Source: RPQJ01 sp963754125
GTDB lineage: Bacteria; Pseudomonadota; Gammaproteobacteria; Steroidobacterales; Steroidobacteraceae
Assembly: GCA_963754125.1 (NCBI GenBank)
Contig: CAVWEX010000010.1
Location: forward strand, 54,883 to 118,882
Direction: 5' to 3'
Length of the DNA: 64,000 nucleotides
Part shown: positions 1-8,632 of the stretch, piece by piece
How the letters are laid out: each line of letters starts with the position of its first letter
How positions within the stretch are numbered: position 1 is the stretch's first letter
Notes under the pieces: model-generated
Told to the model about the DNA's origin: nothing
What the model saw: the letters and a program-made list of their open reading frames with translations, nothing else
Database searches by the model: none
Program-made: the position numbers and the translations under genes

Positions 1-434
1 CCGTCGATCACGACCGGCGCCTCGGAGAGACGCAGTCCGGGGGCCGACTCGGGCGTGAGGAAGCCCGGGAAGCTCGTCGCCGTGCGATCATTCAGCAGGC
101 CCGCATGCGCCAGCACGGACGGCGCGGCGCAGATGGCCGCGGTGTAGCGGCCGGCCGCGGCGAACTGCTGCAGCAGCTCGATCACGCGTGCATCCGCCTT
201 GAGGTGCTTGGCGCCCGGCATCCCGCCCGGCAGCACGATCATGTCGTAGTCGGCTGCCACCGCCTCGTCGAGGCCGATGTCGGCGAGGACGGTGATCCCG
301 TGGGAACCCGTCACCTCGCGGCGAGCCAGGGCGGCCGTGCGCACCTCGATGCCGGCACGACGCAGCAGGTCCACGACGGCGACGGCCTCGATTTCCTCGA
401 AGCCCTCGGCGAGCGGCACCAGCACCCTGGCCAT
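1..434 (-). CDS. DJ-1/PfpI family protein (C-terminus cut by window edge)
   Basis: The reading frame opens at the ATG complementary to 432-434 and runs off the left edge, so about 144 residues are visible. The start MARVLVPLAEGFEEIEAV and the block AAICAAPSVLAHAGLL are typical of DJ-1/PfpI/YajL proteins. The Cys of AICAAPS sits on the nucleophile elbow, and the Glu in EGFEE matches the conserved Glu that contacts it. Family members are glyoxalases, deglycases, chaperones or redox sensors; the sequence does not decide which. It lies 9 bp downstream of the S41 protease gene on the same strand, so the two are probably cotranscribed. No convincing ribosome site is visible. Confidence 0.85.
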   Translation of the reverse strand, partial: MARVLVPLAEGFEEIEAVAVVDLLRRAGIEVRTAALARREVTGSHGITVLADIGLDEAVAADYDMIVLPGGMPGAKHLKADARVIELLQQFAAAGRYTAAICAAPSVLAHAGLLNDRTATSFPGFLTPESAPGLRLSEAPVVID

Positions 435-443
435 GGCGGATCG

Positions 444-1670
444 TCACTGGCCGCCGGCGAGCGCGACCTGCGTGCCGAGACCGCGGTCGCGCAGGTACTG
501 CAGCGCCGCCTGCACCGCGGGATCGCCCGCCGGCTCGGCCGCAGCAACGGCTCCCGGGCGCAGCGCCTCGGCGAGCAGCACGTCGGGCTCGAGGCCGCGG
601 TCGTGGATCGAGACCCCGGACGGCGTGAAGTATTCAGAGGTCGTGAGCTTGAGGGCCTGGCCATCGCGCAGGGGAATCACGGTCTGCACCGAGCCCTTGC
701 CGAAAGTGCGCTCGCCCATCAGCGTCGCCCGCCCGTGATCGCGCAGCGCCCCGGCGACGATCTCGGCGCCCGAGGCCGAACCGCGGTCGACCAGCACGAC
801 CAGCGGCGCGGCGCGCAGCAGGTCGCCGTCGGTGGCCTTCAGCTCGAAGCGCGCGCCGGCGGCCCGGCCCTCCGCGCGCACGATCAGGCCCGTCTCGAGG
901 AAGTCGTCGGCGACGCCGACCGCGGACTCCAGCACGCCGCCGGGGTTGCCGCGCAGGTCGAGCACCAGCCCCTGCAGCGGTCCGGCGGCCTGCAGCTCGG
1001 ACAGCCGGAGGCGCAGGTCGCGCGCGGTGGCGTCGTTGAAGTGGGTGATCTGCACGTAGGCGTGGACGCCGCCCGGCAGCCGGGTCGCACGAACCGTGCG
1101 CACGTGCACCTCGGAGCGCTCGAGCGCGAACTGCAGGGGTTCGGGCTCGCCGTCGCGGCCGATCGCGAGCCGTACCGTCGAGCCGGCGTAGCCACGCATG
1201 CGCTCGATGGCTTCGTCGAGCGCGCCCGGCGCCACGGCCTCGCCGTCGATCGCGAGCAGCACGTCGCCGGCGCGGACCCCGGCCCGCTCCGCCGGCGAGC
1301 CCGCGAGCGGCGCCACGACCACGACGCGCCCGGCTCGCTCGGCGACCTCGAGGCCCACACCGGAGTAATGCCCCGCCGTGATCACCCGCATCGCCTCGTA
1401 CTCGGCCGCGTCGAGAAACTCGGAGTGGGGGTCGAGGCTCGCGACGATGCCGTCCAGGGCGGCCCGGTCGAGTTGCCCGGGGGCGACGCCGACGACGTAG
1501 TCGCGGCGGACACGCTCGCTCACTTCCTCCAGCAGCGACGGCGCGGCAGCGACGGCCGGCCCGGGCGGCGGCGGCTCGCGCTCCGCGGAAACGCCGCGCA
1601 CCAGCATCAAGCCTGCGCCGAGCAGGGCACCGGCGGCGGCAGCGGCCAGGGTGTGGAAAGCCTTCGACAC
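444..1670 (-). CDS. S41 family C-terminal processing peptidase (CtpA/Prc-like)
   Basis: A 408-residue periplasmic protease that trims or degrades envelope proteins from the C-terminus. A GTG start gives a signal peptide or anchor (AAAAAGALLGAGLMLVRG). A PDZ domain covers about residues 100-185 (GVGLEV, AGVRAGDVLLAIDG). The S41 core follows: GLVLDLRGNPGG at 234-245, the nucleophile region RGSASGAE at 296-303 and the general-base Lys in TFGKGSVQ near 325. The length is usual for CtpA. It lies downstream of the EnvC-like gene, the common gammaproteobacterial arrangement, but with a GGDEF/EAL gene in between. Substrates are unknown; a role in cell-wall hydrolase control is inferred from the neighbour. 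Confidence 0.93.
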   Translation of the reverse strand: MSKAFHTLAAAAAGALLGAGLMLVRGVSAEREPPPPGPAVAAAPSLLEEVSERVRRDYVVGVAPGQLDRAALDGIVASLDPHSEFLDAAEYEAMRVITAGHYSGVGLEVAERAGRVVVVAPLAGSPAERAGVRAGDVLLAIDGEAVAPGALDEAIERMRGYAGSTVRLAIGRDGEPEPLQFALERSEVHVRTVRATRLPGGVHAYVQITHFNDATARDLRLRLSELQAAGPLQGLVLDLRGNPGGVLESAVGVADDFLETGLIVRAEGRAAGARFELKATDGDLLRAAPLVVLVDRGSASGAEIVAGALRDHGRATLMGERTFGKGSVQTVIPLRDGQALKLTTSEYFTPSGVSIHDRGLEPDVLLAEALRPGAVAAAEPAGDPAVQAALQYLRDRGLGTQVALAGGQ

Positions 1671-1695
1671 GGGGGCCTCGACGGAGCGGACGGTC

Positions 1696-3942
1696 TCAGA
1701 TAGTAGCGCCGCGCACGGCCTGGATCACCTGATCCAGCGGCGCCGGCCGGCCGATCGCGAAGCCCTGCCCGAACTCGACCCCTAGATTGCGGGTGATCGA
1801 GCGGATCTCCTCGCTCTCGACGCATTCGGCTACCGTCTTGAGACCCATCGCCTCGGCCAGGCGGACGATCGCGCTCAGCATCGCCTGCGAGCGCTCGTCG
1901 CCCACGACGTCGCGCACCAGGCTGCCATCGATCTTGAGGGAGGTGACCGGCAGCGCCTTCAGGTAGCCGAGCGAGCTCAACCCGCGACCGAAGTCGTCCA
2001 GCGCGACGTCGCAGCCGAGATCCCGGAGGCGGCGCATCAGCGTTTCAGCGCGCACGATGTTGGCGACGGCCGCGGTCTCGGTGAGCTCGAACGCCAGCAG
2101 CCCCGGCGGCAGGCCGCCGTCCCGCAGGGCCTCCTCGAGGAACGCGCAGAAATCCGGGTCGCCGAGCGACTGGCCGGAGATGTTCACGGCGAAGCAGGCG
2201 CGGCGGGCGGCGAGTTCGGTCACGTGGGTCGCGAGGATACTGATCACGCGGCGCACCACCCAGCGGTCGATGGCGGGCGCGAGCTGGTAGCGCTCGGCCG
2301 CGGAGAAGAACCGGTCGGGCGAGATGCTGTCGCCGGACTCGTCTGTCATCCGCAGCAGCAGCTCGAACTTCGGCCCCGGCGCCGTGCCGTTCAGCGGCAC
2401 GATCGCCTGCGCCTCGAGGCGGAAGCGATCCTCGACCAGCGCGCTGCGCAGGGTGCCGACCAGCGTCACGTCCGTATAACGGCGCACGATGCTCTGGTCG
2501 GCGTCCTCGTAGATCTCGACGCGGTCACGGCCGCGGTCCTTGGCCGCCTTGCAGGCAATCTCGGCCGCGGCCAGCGCGTGGGCGAACGGGTGCCTGCCCT
2601 CCGCGACCTGGGCCACGCCGAAGCTCGCCGAGACCTCGACGGCCTGGCCGCCATTGAAGTAGCCGAGTCGGGACAGTCCGTCGCGCAGGCCCTCCGCGAA
2701 CGCCTGCGCCGCATCCGTCGAGGTCGCGGCGAGGAACACCGCGTAACGGTCTCCCGAGATTCGCGCTGCGATCATGCGCGGCGCGAGGCTGCGGCGGATC
2801 ACCTCGGCGACCCGCACGATGACCTCGTCGCCGACATGCATGCCGAGGTTCTCGTTCAGCACGTGCAGGCGGTCGATGTCGACGTAGATGATGCAGTGGC
2901 TGTCGCCCTGCGACTGCTCGAGCAGCGGCTGCGCGCGCTTCTCGAACGCGGGGCGCGTCAGCAGCCCGGTCGTCGGGTCGTAGGCGTTCAACAGGATGTG
3001 GGCCACGCGTCGGGCGAGCAGCTCGACGATGCGGATCTGGCGCAGGTCGAAGTCCGGCGCCGACCGCGGCTTGAACAGCGCGAACAGCCCGAGGACGCGC
3101 TGCGCCCCGTGCATCACGGGGCAGGAAAGCAGCTTGTAGGGGACTGGGCCGAGCACCGCAGCCTCGGCCGGGCGGTTCGCGGCCAGGGTCTTTCGGTGCA
3201 GCTGAGTCCATGCGAGCAGCGGGCGGTGCGTGCGCGTGAGCACTTCGGCGCCCTCGCGCGTCGGAGTGCCCTGGCCGGTGCGGCAGACGGCAATGTTCTT
3301 TTCGGGGATCAGCAGCGCCCCGACGGCGCAACCCAGGTGGTCCACGCAGCCCTGCACGAGCTGTGCGAGATCGTCCGCGGAGTCACCCTGGGCAGGCGAG
3401 TCGGGCGTCGCACCGAGCAGCAGCTCGAGGTCGCGGTCGCGCAGGCTCAGGCTGCGCTGCAGGTCGCCGATGCTGTACTGCGCGACGAGCTCGCGCCGCA
3501 GGCACTCGAGCACGGGCCGCAGCAGGCTCTGCACGAGTTCGAACGGTCGCGGGGCGCCGGGACGTCCGGTCTCGCGGATCACCGCGCCGACCGCACCCAG
3601 CAGCTGCTGGTCGGCATCGCGCAGCAGGAACACGTAGGCGCAGTGGTCGCGGTCGACGAGTTCGGCGAAGCCTTCCTCGTGGCTCCCGGGCCGCAGCTCC
3701 TCGGTCAGCGAGTGCTGGAGCAGGCGGTGCAGCTCGGGGGAGTCGAGGCCTTCGTTCAGCCAGATCGGCAGGCCCATGCGATCGTAGATCGCGATGGACA
3801 GCGCCCTCGGCATCAGCATCTTGACGATCTGGCCGTAGGGGTCGAATGAGGTCGCGGCGACGGGTACCGGGTCGCCGTCAATGGCCTCTGCGAGTTGCAT
3901 CCGTGGAACCTTGCGCCGGTCCGGCCGTGGCTGCGTAGGCAT
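1696..3942 (-). CDS. GAF-GGDEF-EAL protein, probable c-di-GMP phosphodiesterase with a degenerate cyclase domain
   Basis: Cytoplasmic, 748 residues. The ATG at 3942 is chosen because AGGGAAGA lies just upstream; the frame stays open to 4005. A sensory N-terminus and a GAF-like region (about 190-340) precede a GGDEF domain whose signature reads ISGDRYAVF. The catalytic acidic residue is replaced by Arg, so cyclase activity is unlikely. The EAL domain has FELLLRM in place of EALLRW. It keeps Glu, the Asn of VNISG, ELTE, the double Asp in ALDDFGRG, the Lys in SLKIDG, the Glu in AECVE and the Gln in GQGFAIG. Phosphodiesterase activity is therefore plausible. It sits between envC-like and ctpA-like genes. 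Confidence 0.9.
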   Translation of the reverse strand: MPTQPRPDRRKVPRMQLAEAIDGDPVPVAATSFDPYGQIVKMLMPRALSIAIYDRMGLPIWLNEGLDSPELHRLLQHSLTEELRPGSHEEGFAELVDRDHCAYVFLLRDADQQLLGAVGAVIRETGRPGAPRPFELVQSLLRPVLECLRRELVAQYSIGDLQRSLSLRDRDLELLLGATPDSPAQGDSADDLAQLVQGCVDHLGCAVGALLIPEKNIAVCRTGQGTPTREGAEVLTRTHRPLLAWTQLHRKTLAANRPAEAAVLGPVPYKLLSCPVMHGAQRVLGLFALFKPRSAPDFDLRQIRIVELLARRVAHILLNAYDPTTGLLTRPAFEKRAQPLLEQSQGDSHCIIYVDIDRLHVLNENLGMHVGDEVIVRVAEVIRRSLAPRMIAARISGDRYAVFLAATSTDAAQAFAEGLRDGLSRLGYFNGGQAVEVSASFGVAQVAEGRHPFAHALAAAEIACKAAKDRGRDRVEIYEDADQSIVRRYTDVTLVGTLRSALVEDRFRLEAQAIVPLNGTAPGPKFELLLRMTDESGDSISPDRFFSAAERYQLAPAIDRWVVRRVISILATHVTELAARRACFAVNISGQSLGDPDFCAFLEEALRDGGLPPGLLAFELTETAAVANIVRAETLMRRLRDLGCDVALDDFGRGLSSLGYLKALPVTSLKIDGSLVRDVVGDERSQAMLSAIVRLAEAMGLKTVAECVESEEIRSITRNLGVEFGQGFAIGRPAPLDQVIQAVRGATI

Positions 3943-4054
3943 GAATCTTCCCTGATCCTGCACGCGCCAATCCTCGACGCGCGCCACAGTCTGTGGCGTT
4001 TGCAAGGCCCGCTGCCAGCGACCGAAGCGCCGGGATTGAACATAAACTCACCGC

Positions 4055-5305
4055 TCAGCGGCGCTGCAGCCAGATCTCCGGGTTGACGGGCTGCCGCCCG
4101 CGCCGCACCTCGAAGTACAGCGCGGCCTGGTCGCTGCCCCCGGAGTCGCCCACGGAGCCGATGACGTCGCCGGCCGCCACGGCCTCGCCGACCTTGCGGA
4201 ACAGCTGGTCGTTGTGGCCGTACAGGCTCAGGTAGCCGCCGCCGTGGTCGAGCACGATCATCAGGCCCATGCCCGGCAGCCAGTCGGCATACGCGACGCG
4301 GCCCTCGAACGGTGCACGCACGCGGGCCCCGCGTTCCGTGCCGATCAGCATGCCCTGCCAGCGCAGCGATCCACCGGCGCGCGGCTGGCCGAACCGCGCC
4401 AGCACCTTGCCCTGCGGTACTGGCCACGGCAGCTTGCCGCGCAGCGGCTCGAACGGTGCCTTCTTCGCGACCGGCGGGTTGTCGAGGGCCTTGCGCAGCT
4501 CGGTAACAAGCTTCTCGAGACCGCGGGCCTGCGACTCCAGGCGCTTGAGCTCGCCACCCTGGGACTTGATCTGGGCGTCGATCGCCCCGACGGCCCGGGT
4601 GCGTTTCTCCTGCGCCCCGCGCAGCGCCGCAAGTTCCTGCTCCTGCCGCGCCTCGAGCGCCATGAGGCGCCGGCCCTCGGCCGCGATCCGCTCGCGGACC
4701 AGCGCCAGGTGCTCGAGCTGGTCGCGGATGCTTTCGATCCGCTCCGCCCGCGCCCGGCCGAAATACCCGTAGTAGGCGAGCATGCGGCCGACCGAGGCCG
4801 GGTCCTGCTGGTTGAGCAGCAGCTTGAGCTGCTCCTCGCGTCCGTTGACGTATGCGGCGCGCAGTTCGCCCGCGAGCGCGCCCCGCTCGGACCCGAGCTC
4901 GCCCTCGCGACGCACCTGCTCGCGCTCGAGATCCTCGAGCCGCGCTTCGCTCGCGACGCGCTGGGCGCGGGCCTCCTCGAGCTGGCGCCGCGCCTCCTGC
5001 ACCCCGAGCTCGGCATCCCGCAGCTGGGCGCTCAGCTTGTCGCGTTTCTGGAGGTCGGCGTTGACCGACTTGCGCACGCGCTCGATGCGGGCGTTGACGC
5101 GCTTGAGCTCGGCTTCCTTCTGCTTCTGGGTCGGTGCGGCGCGGCGGTCGGTCTGCGCGCCGGCCTTCGGTATTCCGCCGACGGTGGCGAGCACCACGAA
5201 CAGCGCCAGCGCGAGCCGTGCGCCTCGGCGCGCGATCGGCTTCCCGGCAGCAGGACGTGGGGAGTGGGTCAACTCGGCCTCGATGGAGCCTGGGGTAGAG
5301 GGCAA
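4055..5305 (-). CDS. EnvC-like murein hydrolase activator (coiled coil plus degenerate M23 domain)
   Basis: Up to 416 residues. A signal peptide (ARLALALFVVLATVGG, then AGAQ) is followed by a long coiled coil (about 55-265) and a C-terminal LytM/M23 domain (about 300-416). Zinc ligands are missing: the first-ligand region reads MLIGTERG, and the usual HLHFE motif reads ALYFEVR. This matches EnvC-type proteins, which activate septal amidases and do not cut peptidoglycan themselves. The opening codon at 5305 is TTG and other starts such as TTG 5269 are possible, so the N-terminus is uncertain. It probably heads a minus-strand transcript through the GGDEF/EAL gene and the S41 protease. Confidence 0.9.
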   Translation of the reverse strand: MPSTPGSIEAELTHSPRPAAGKPIARRGARLALALFVVLATVGGIPKAGAQTDRRAAPTQKQKEAELKRVNARIERVRKSVNADLQKRDKLSAQLRDAELGVQEARRQLEEARAQRVASEARLEDLEREQVRREGELGSERGALAGELRAAYVNGREEQLKLLLNQQDPASVGRMLAYYGYFGRARAERIESIRDQLEHLALVRERIAAEGRRLMALEARQEQELAALRGAQEKRTRAVGAIDAQIKSQGGELKRLESQARGLEKLVTELRKALDNPPVAKKAPFEPLRGKLPWPVPQGKVLARFGQPRAGGSLRWQGMLIGTERGARVRAPFEGRVAYADWLPGMGLMIVLDHGGGYLSLYGHNDQLFRKVGEAVAAGDVIGSVGDSGGSDQAALYFEVRRGRQPVNPEIWLQRR

Positions 5306-5336
5306 ACCCGTGAGTTTAGCGCGTCCGCCGGACTGC

Positions 5337-5342
5337 TATACT
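5337..5342 (+). promoter_or_regulatory. Probable -10 box of the rhodanese-grxC-secB-gpsA operon
   Basis: TATACT lies in GCTATACTGCACGG, 43 bp before the ATG of the rhodanese gene. The same TATACTGC context occurs before glyQ (31688) and before the Ser/Thr kinase (46626). The -35 region is not convincing. Confidence 0.5.
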
Positions 5343-5385
5343 GCACGGCCTTTTTTGCAGCGTGAGCGCACGGCCCAAACCTTTC

Positions 5386-5823
5386 ATGGAACGTCTCCTC
5401 GAATACGTCGCCAACCATCCCCTCCTCGCGGGAGGCACGCTGGCGCTGGTCCTGGCGGCGCTCGCCTACGAGGCGAGCCGCGCCCGCAGCGGCGGCGAGT
5501 CGGTGGGCCCGATGGATGCGGTTCGACTGATGAACCAGGGCGCCCTGCTGCTCGATGTCCGCAGCCAGGCCGAATACGATTCGGGCCACATCCGCGACGC
5601 CCGGCACCTGCCCCAGGAGCAGCTCGCCAGCAGCGGCGAGGCACTCAAGAAGTACAAGGAAAAGGTCGTCGTCGCCTGCTGCGAGAGCGGCATGCGTTCC
5701 GGCGCCGCGGCCCGCGTGCTGCGCACACAGGGCTTCACCAAGGTCGTGAACCTGCGCGGCGGCCTGCAGGCCTGGCGCACCGAGAACCTGCCGCTTGTGA
5801 AGGGCAGCGACAAGGGCAAGTGA
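5386..5823 (+). CDS. Membrane-anchored rhodanese-like protein (YibN type)
   Basis: 145 residues: an N-terminal membrane anchor (ANHPLLAGGTLALVLAALAY) and one rhodanese domain. The active-site loop is CCESGMRSG, with the catalytic Cys at 99. Family enzymes carry sulfane sulfur; the physiological acceptor is unknown. The ATG at 5386 is preferred over GTG 5362 because MERLLEYVANHP aligns with the start of E. coli YibN. Gene order yibN-grxC-secB-gpsA is a conserved gammaproteobacterial cluster linked to redox balance and export. The following glutaredoxin gene starts 11 bp after this stop. Confidence 0.88.
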   Translation: MERLLEYVANHPLLAGGTLALVLAALAYEASRARSGGESVGPMDAVRLMNQGALLLDVRSQAEYDSGHIRDARHLPQEQLASSGEALKKYKEKVVVACCESGMRSGAAARVLRTQGFTKVVNLRGGLQAWRTENLPLVKGSDKGK

Positions 5824-5834
5824 GGCGCGGCCCC

Positions 5835-6107
5835 GTGACCCAGCAGACGCCCGACATCGTCATGTACTCCACCGGCTGGTGCCCCTACTGCGTCCGGGCG
5901 CGGGCGCTGCTTGCGCGCAAGGGGCTCACCTTCCGCGAGATCAAGGTGGACGAGAACCCGGCCGAGCGCGAGGCCATGCTTGCGCGCAGCGGCGGCCGTC
6001 GCACCGTACCGCAGATCTTCATCGGCGAGCGCCACGTGGGCGGCTTCGACGATCTCTACGCCATCGACAAGTCGGGCGAACTCGACACGCTTACCGACCG
6101 CGCCTGA
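5835..6107 (+). CDS. grxC: Glutaredoxin 3
   Basis: A 90-residue cytoplasmic thioredoxin-fold protein starting at GTG. The dithiol active site CPYC is at residues 16-19 (STGWCPYCVRAR). The conserved TVPQIFIGERHVGGFDDL carries the cis-Pro and glutathione-binding residues. It reduces disulfides and glutathionylated proteins using glutathione. Length and neighbours, with secB downstream and rhodanese upstream, match grxC. Confidence 0.95.
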   Translation: MTQQTPDIVMYSTGWCPYCVRARALLARKGLTFREIKVDENPAEREAMLARSGGRRTVPQIFIGERHVGGFDDLYAIDKSGELDTLTDRA

Positions 6108-6160
6108 CCGCCGCCTGCGCGGCGCGATCCCCAACCCCCCTTTCCGAGGACGAGAACACC

Positions 6161-6655
6161 ATGACCGAGCAGACCCCCCCGACCGCCCCGGCGGCGGATC
6201 CGAACGCGCCCATCGTCACGCCCCAGGCGATCTACATCAAGGATTGCTCGTTCGAGGCGCCGAGCGGTCCGTTCGTCACCGGCGTGCAGGGCACCAACCC
6301 GTCCGTGAACCTCAACATCGCCACGAAGGCGAGCGCGCTCTCCCAGGACATGCACGAGGTCGTGCTGCAGGTGAACCTCGAGGCGAAGGCGGGCGACAAG
6401 GTCGTGTGGCTGCTCGAGCTGCAGCAGGCCGGCGCGTTCCTGATCCGCAACCTGTCCGCCAACGATGTCGGGCAGGTGCTCACCATCATGGCGCCGAATT
6501 ACCTGCTCTCCTTCGCACGTGCGACGGTCTCGGAACTCGTGACCAAGGGCGGCTTCCCGCCGTTCCTCCTGCCGCTCGTGACCTTCGAGGCGCTCCACGC
6601 CCACGCCCAGCAGCAGGCGGCGGCGCAGGCGGCCGGCGGCAATAGCGTCAACTGA
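6161..6655 (+). CDS. secB: Protein-export chaperone SecB
   Basis: 164 residues, slightly longer than E. coli SecB. It forms a tetramer that holds precursors unfolded and delivers them to SecA. Diagnostic blocks are YIKDCSFEAP, the conserved EVVLQVNLEAK strand, LLELQQAGAFLIRN and the APNYLLSFAR-to-GGFPPFLLPLV segment. The N-terminus is Pro/Ala-rich and the C-terminus Gln/Ala-rich. The start ATG follows GAGGACGAG. It lies between grxC and gpsA, as in E. coli. Confidence 0.97.
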   Translation: MTEQTPPTAPAADPNAPIVTPQAIYIKDCSFEAPSGPFVTGVQGTNPSVNLNIATKASALSQDMHEVVLQVNLEAKAGDKVVWLLELQQAGAFLIRNLSANDVGQVLTIMAPNYLLSFARATVSELVTKGGFPPFLLPLVTFEALHAHAQQQAAAQAAGGNSVN

Positions 6656-6668
6656 CGCGACCACAGCC

Positions 6669-7694
6669 GTGACGGCCCCCATCGACACCGGGTCCAAGCC
6701 GTCCGTCGCCGTGCTCGGCTCCGGGTCCTGGGGCACCGCGCTCGCCGTGCACCTCGCGCGCAGCGGTCACCGCGTGATCCTCTGGGGGATCGAGACCGAC
6801 GAGCTCGCGGCCATGGCCCGCGACCGGGTGAACGAGCGCTATCTGCCGGGAACCAAGCTGCCGGACGGCCTCGAGATCGAGCACGATTTCGCGCGCGCCG
6901 TCGCCGAGGTCGACCAGTTGCTGGTGGTGGTGCCGAGCCACGCGTTCCGCGAGGTGCTCGAGCGGGCGAAGCCACTGCTGCGGCCGGGCCAGCGCATTGC
7001 CTGGGCCACCAAGGGATTCGAACTCGCGACCGGCAAGCTGCCCCACGAGGTGGCGACCGAGGTACTCGGCCCCGACGTGCCGACGGCGGTGCTCTCGGGT
7101 CCGACCTTCGCGAAGGAAGTCGGCGCCGGCCTGCCGAGCGCCATGACCGTGGCCTCGCGCGACGAGGACTACGCGATGAGCCTGGCCCGCAGCTTCTCGG
7201 GCGAGAATTTCCGCGTGTACGCCTCGGGTGACATGATCGGCGTCGAGGTCGGTGGTGCGACCAAGAATGTGCTCGCCATCGGCGCGGGCATCTCGGACGG
7301 CCTCGGCTTCGGCGCGAACACGCGCGTCGCGCTCATCACGCGCGGGCTCGTGGAACTGACGCGGCTCGGCGTCGCGCTCGGCGCGGACAAGGAAACGTTC
7401 ATGGGGCTCGCAGGCCTCGGGGACCTCGTGCTCACCTGCACCGACAACCAGTCCCGCAATCGCCGCTTCGGCCTCGCGCTGGCCTCGGGCAAGACGCCGG
7501 AGCAGGCTCAGGCCGAGATCGGGCAGGTCGTCGAGGGCGTGCTCGCCGCCCGCGCCGTCCACGAGGTGGCGCTACGCGTCGGCGTCGAGATGCCGATTAC
7601 CGAGCAGATCTACCGGGTGCTCTACGAGGGCGCGCCGGCGAAGGACGCCGTCTATGCGCTCATGGGCCGGACGGTGAAGTCCGAGACGGCCTAG
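6669..7694 (+). CDS. gpsA: NAD(P)+ glycerol-3-phosphate dehydrogenase
   Basis: 341 residues from a GTG start 14 bp after secB. It makes sn-glycerol 3-phosphate from dihydroxyacetone phosphate for phospholipid synthesis. The Rossmann motif VLGSGSWGTALAVHLA is at the N-terminus. VLSGPTFAKEVGAG and GGATKNVLAIGAGISDGLG hold the conserved catalytic Lys residues, and GLAGLGDLVLTC follows. Length and motifs are complete. The gene converges on trmL, overlapping it by 4 bp. Confidence 0.97.
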   Translation: MTAPIDTGSKPSVAVLGSGSWGTALAVHLARSGHRVILWGIETDELAAMARDRVNERYLPGTKLPDGLEIEHDFARAVAEVDQLLVVVPSHAFREVLERAKPLLRPGQRIAWATKGFELATGKLPHEVATEVLGPDVPTAVLSGPTFAKEVGAGLPSAMTVASRDEDYAMSLARSFSGENFRVYASGDMIGVEVGGATKNVLAIGAGISDGLGFGANTRVALITRGLVELTRLGVALGADKETFMGLAGLGDLVLTCTDNQSRNRRFGLALASGKTPEQAQAEIGQVVEGVLAARAVHEVALRVGVEMPITEQIYRVLYEGAPAKDAVYALMGRTVKSETA

Positions 7695-8149
7695 GCGAAG
7701 CCGGCCTGCCGCCAGGCCTCGTACACCACGACCGACACCGCGTTCGACAGGTTCAGGCTGCGCGACGCAGCCCGCATCGGAATCCGCAAGCGGCGCTCGG
7801 CGGGACACTCCGCCAGTAGCTCGTCGGGCAGACCGCGCGTCTCCGGGCCGAACACCAGCGCATCGCCGTCCGCGTATTCGATCGTGTCGTAGCGGACGGT
7901 TCCGCGGGTCGTGAATGCGAACCAGCGCGGCCCGCCCAGGCTCGCGAGGCAGTCGGCCAGGCTCGCGTGCTCGCGCAGGTCGGCGAGCTCGCGGTAGTCG
8001 AGGCCCGACCGCCGCACTGACCGGGCGTCCAGGCTGAAGCCAAATGGCCGCACCAGATGCAGCCGCGCGCCCGTGTTCGCGCAGAGACGAATGATGTTGC
8101 CGGTGTTGGGTGGAATCTCCGGCTGGACCAGGACGACGTTCACTGGCAT
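7691..8149 (-). CDS. trmL: tRNA (cytidine/uridine-34 2'-O)-methyltransferase TrmL
   Basis: 152 residues, usual TrmL length. This SPOUT-fold enzyme methylates the wobble ribose of tRNA-Leu isoacceptors using S-adenosylmethionine. The start VNVVLVQPEIPPNTGNIIRL, the block LVFGPETRGLP and the knot region RIPMRAASRSLNLSNAV are diagnostic. ATG 8149 is chosen because the conserved MPVNVVLVQP begins there; the upstream in-frame extension has no homology I recognise. It is divergent from the CBS gene with only 48 bp between. Confidence 0.94.
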   Translation of the reverse strand: MPVNVVLVQPEIPPNTGNIIRLCANTGARLHLVRPFGFSLDARSVRRSGLDYRELADLREHASLADCLASLGGPRWFAFTTRGTVRYDTIEYADGDALVFGPETRGLPDELLAECPAERRLRIPMRAASRSLNLSNAVSVVVYEAWRQAGFA

Positions 8150-8197
8150 AGAATCGGGTCGCTTTGCGCGTTTCGCTTCGTACTGGGGGATCCGGCC

Positions 8198-8629
8198 ATG
8201 TTGCTCGTCAAGCACCTGCTCGCCCGCAAGGGCGCCGACATCTGGTCGATCGACGCCGCAGAACCGGTGCTCGCGGCGATCCGGATGATGGCGGAGCGCC
8301 GCGTGGGCGCGCTACCGGTCGTGAGCGACGGCCGGCTCGCCGGAATCGTTTCCGAGCGCGACTATGCCCGCAAGGTGATCCTGCTCGGCCGCGCCTCGGC
8401 CGATACGCCCGTGTCGCAGATCATGAGTGCCCCGGTGGTCACCGTCGGCCTCGATGAGCGCGTGCACCGCTGCATGCAGATCATGACCGACAAGCGCATC
8501 CGTCACCTGCCGGTGCTCGACGCCGACGGCGCGATGGTGGGCGTCATCTCGATCGGCGACCTGGTGAGCGCGGTGATCGCGGAACAGCAGGAAACGATCG
8601 AGCAGCTCGAGAAGTTCATCGCCGGCTGA
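8198..8629 (+). CDS. CBS-pair domain protein
   Basis: 143 residues consisting almost entirely of two CBS motifs (about 17-70 and 80-130), with VGALPVVSDGRLAGIVSERD and RIRHLPVLDADGAMVGVIS. Such stand-alone pairs bind adenine nucleotides and act as energy or second-messenger sensors; a specific partner is not visible. The ATG is preceded by GGGGGATCC. The gene ends 3 bp before the stop of the convergent ABC transporter gene. Confidence 0.9.
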   Translation: MLLVKHLLARKGADIWSIDAAEPVLAAIRMMAERRVGALPVVSDGRLAGIVSERDYARKVILLGRASADTPVSQIMSAPVVTVGLDERVHRCMQIMTDKRIRHLPVLDADGAMVGVISIGDLVSAVIAEQQETIEQLEKFIAG

Positions 8630-8632
8630 GCG

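Noticed and set aside
105..1703. Long plus-strand open frame opposite the S41 protease
   Set aside because: GC-rich antisense shadow; His/Arg/Ala-rich with no motif, while the opposite strand encodes a complete conserved protease. Many similar frames exist across the window.
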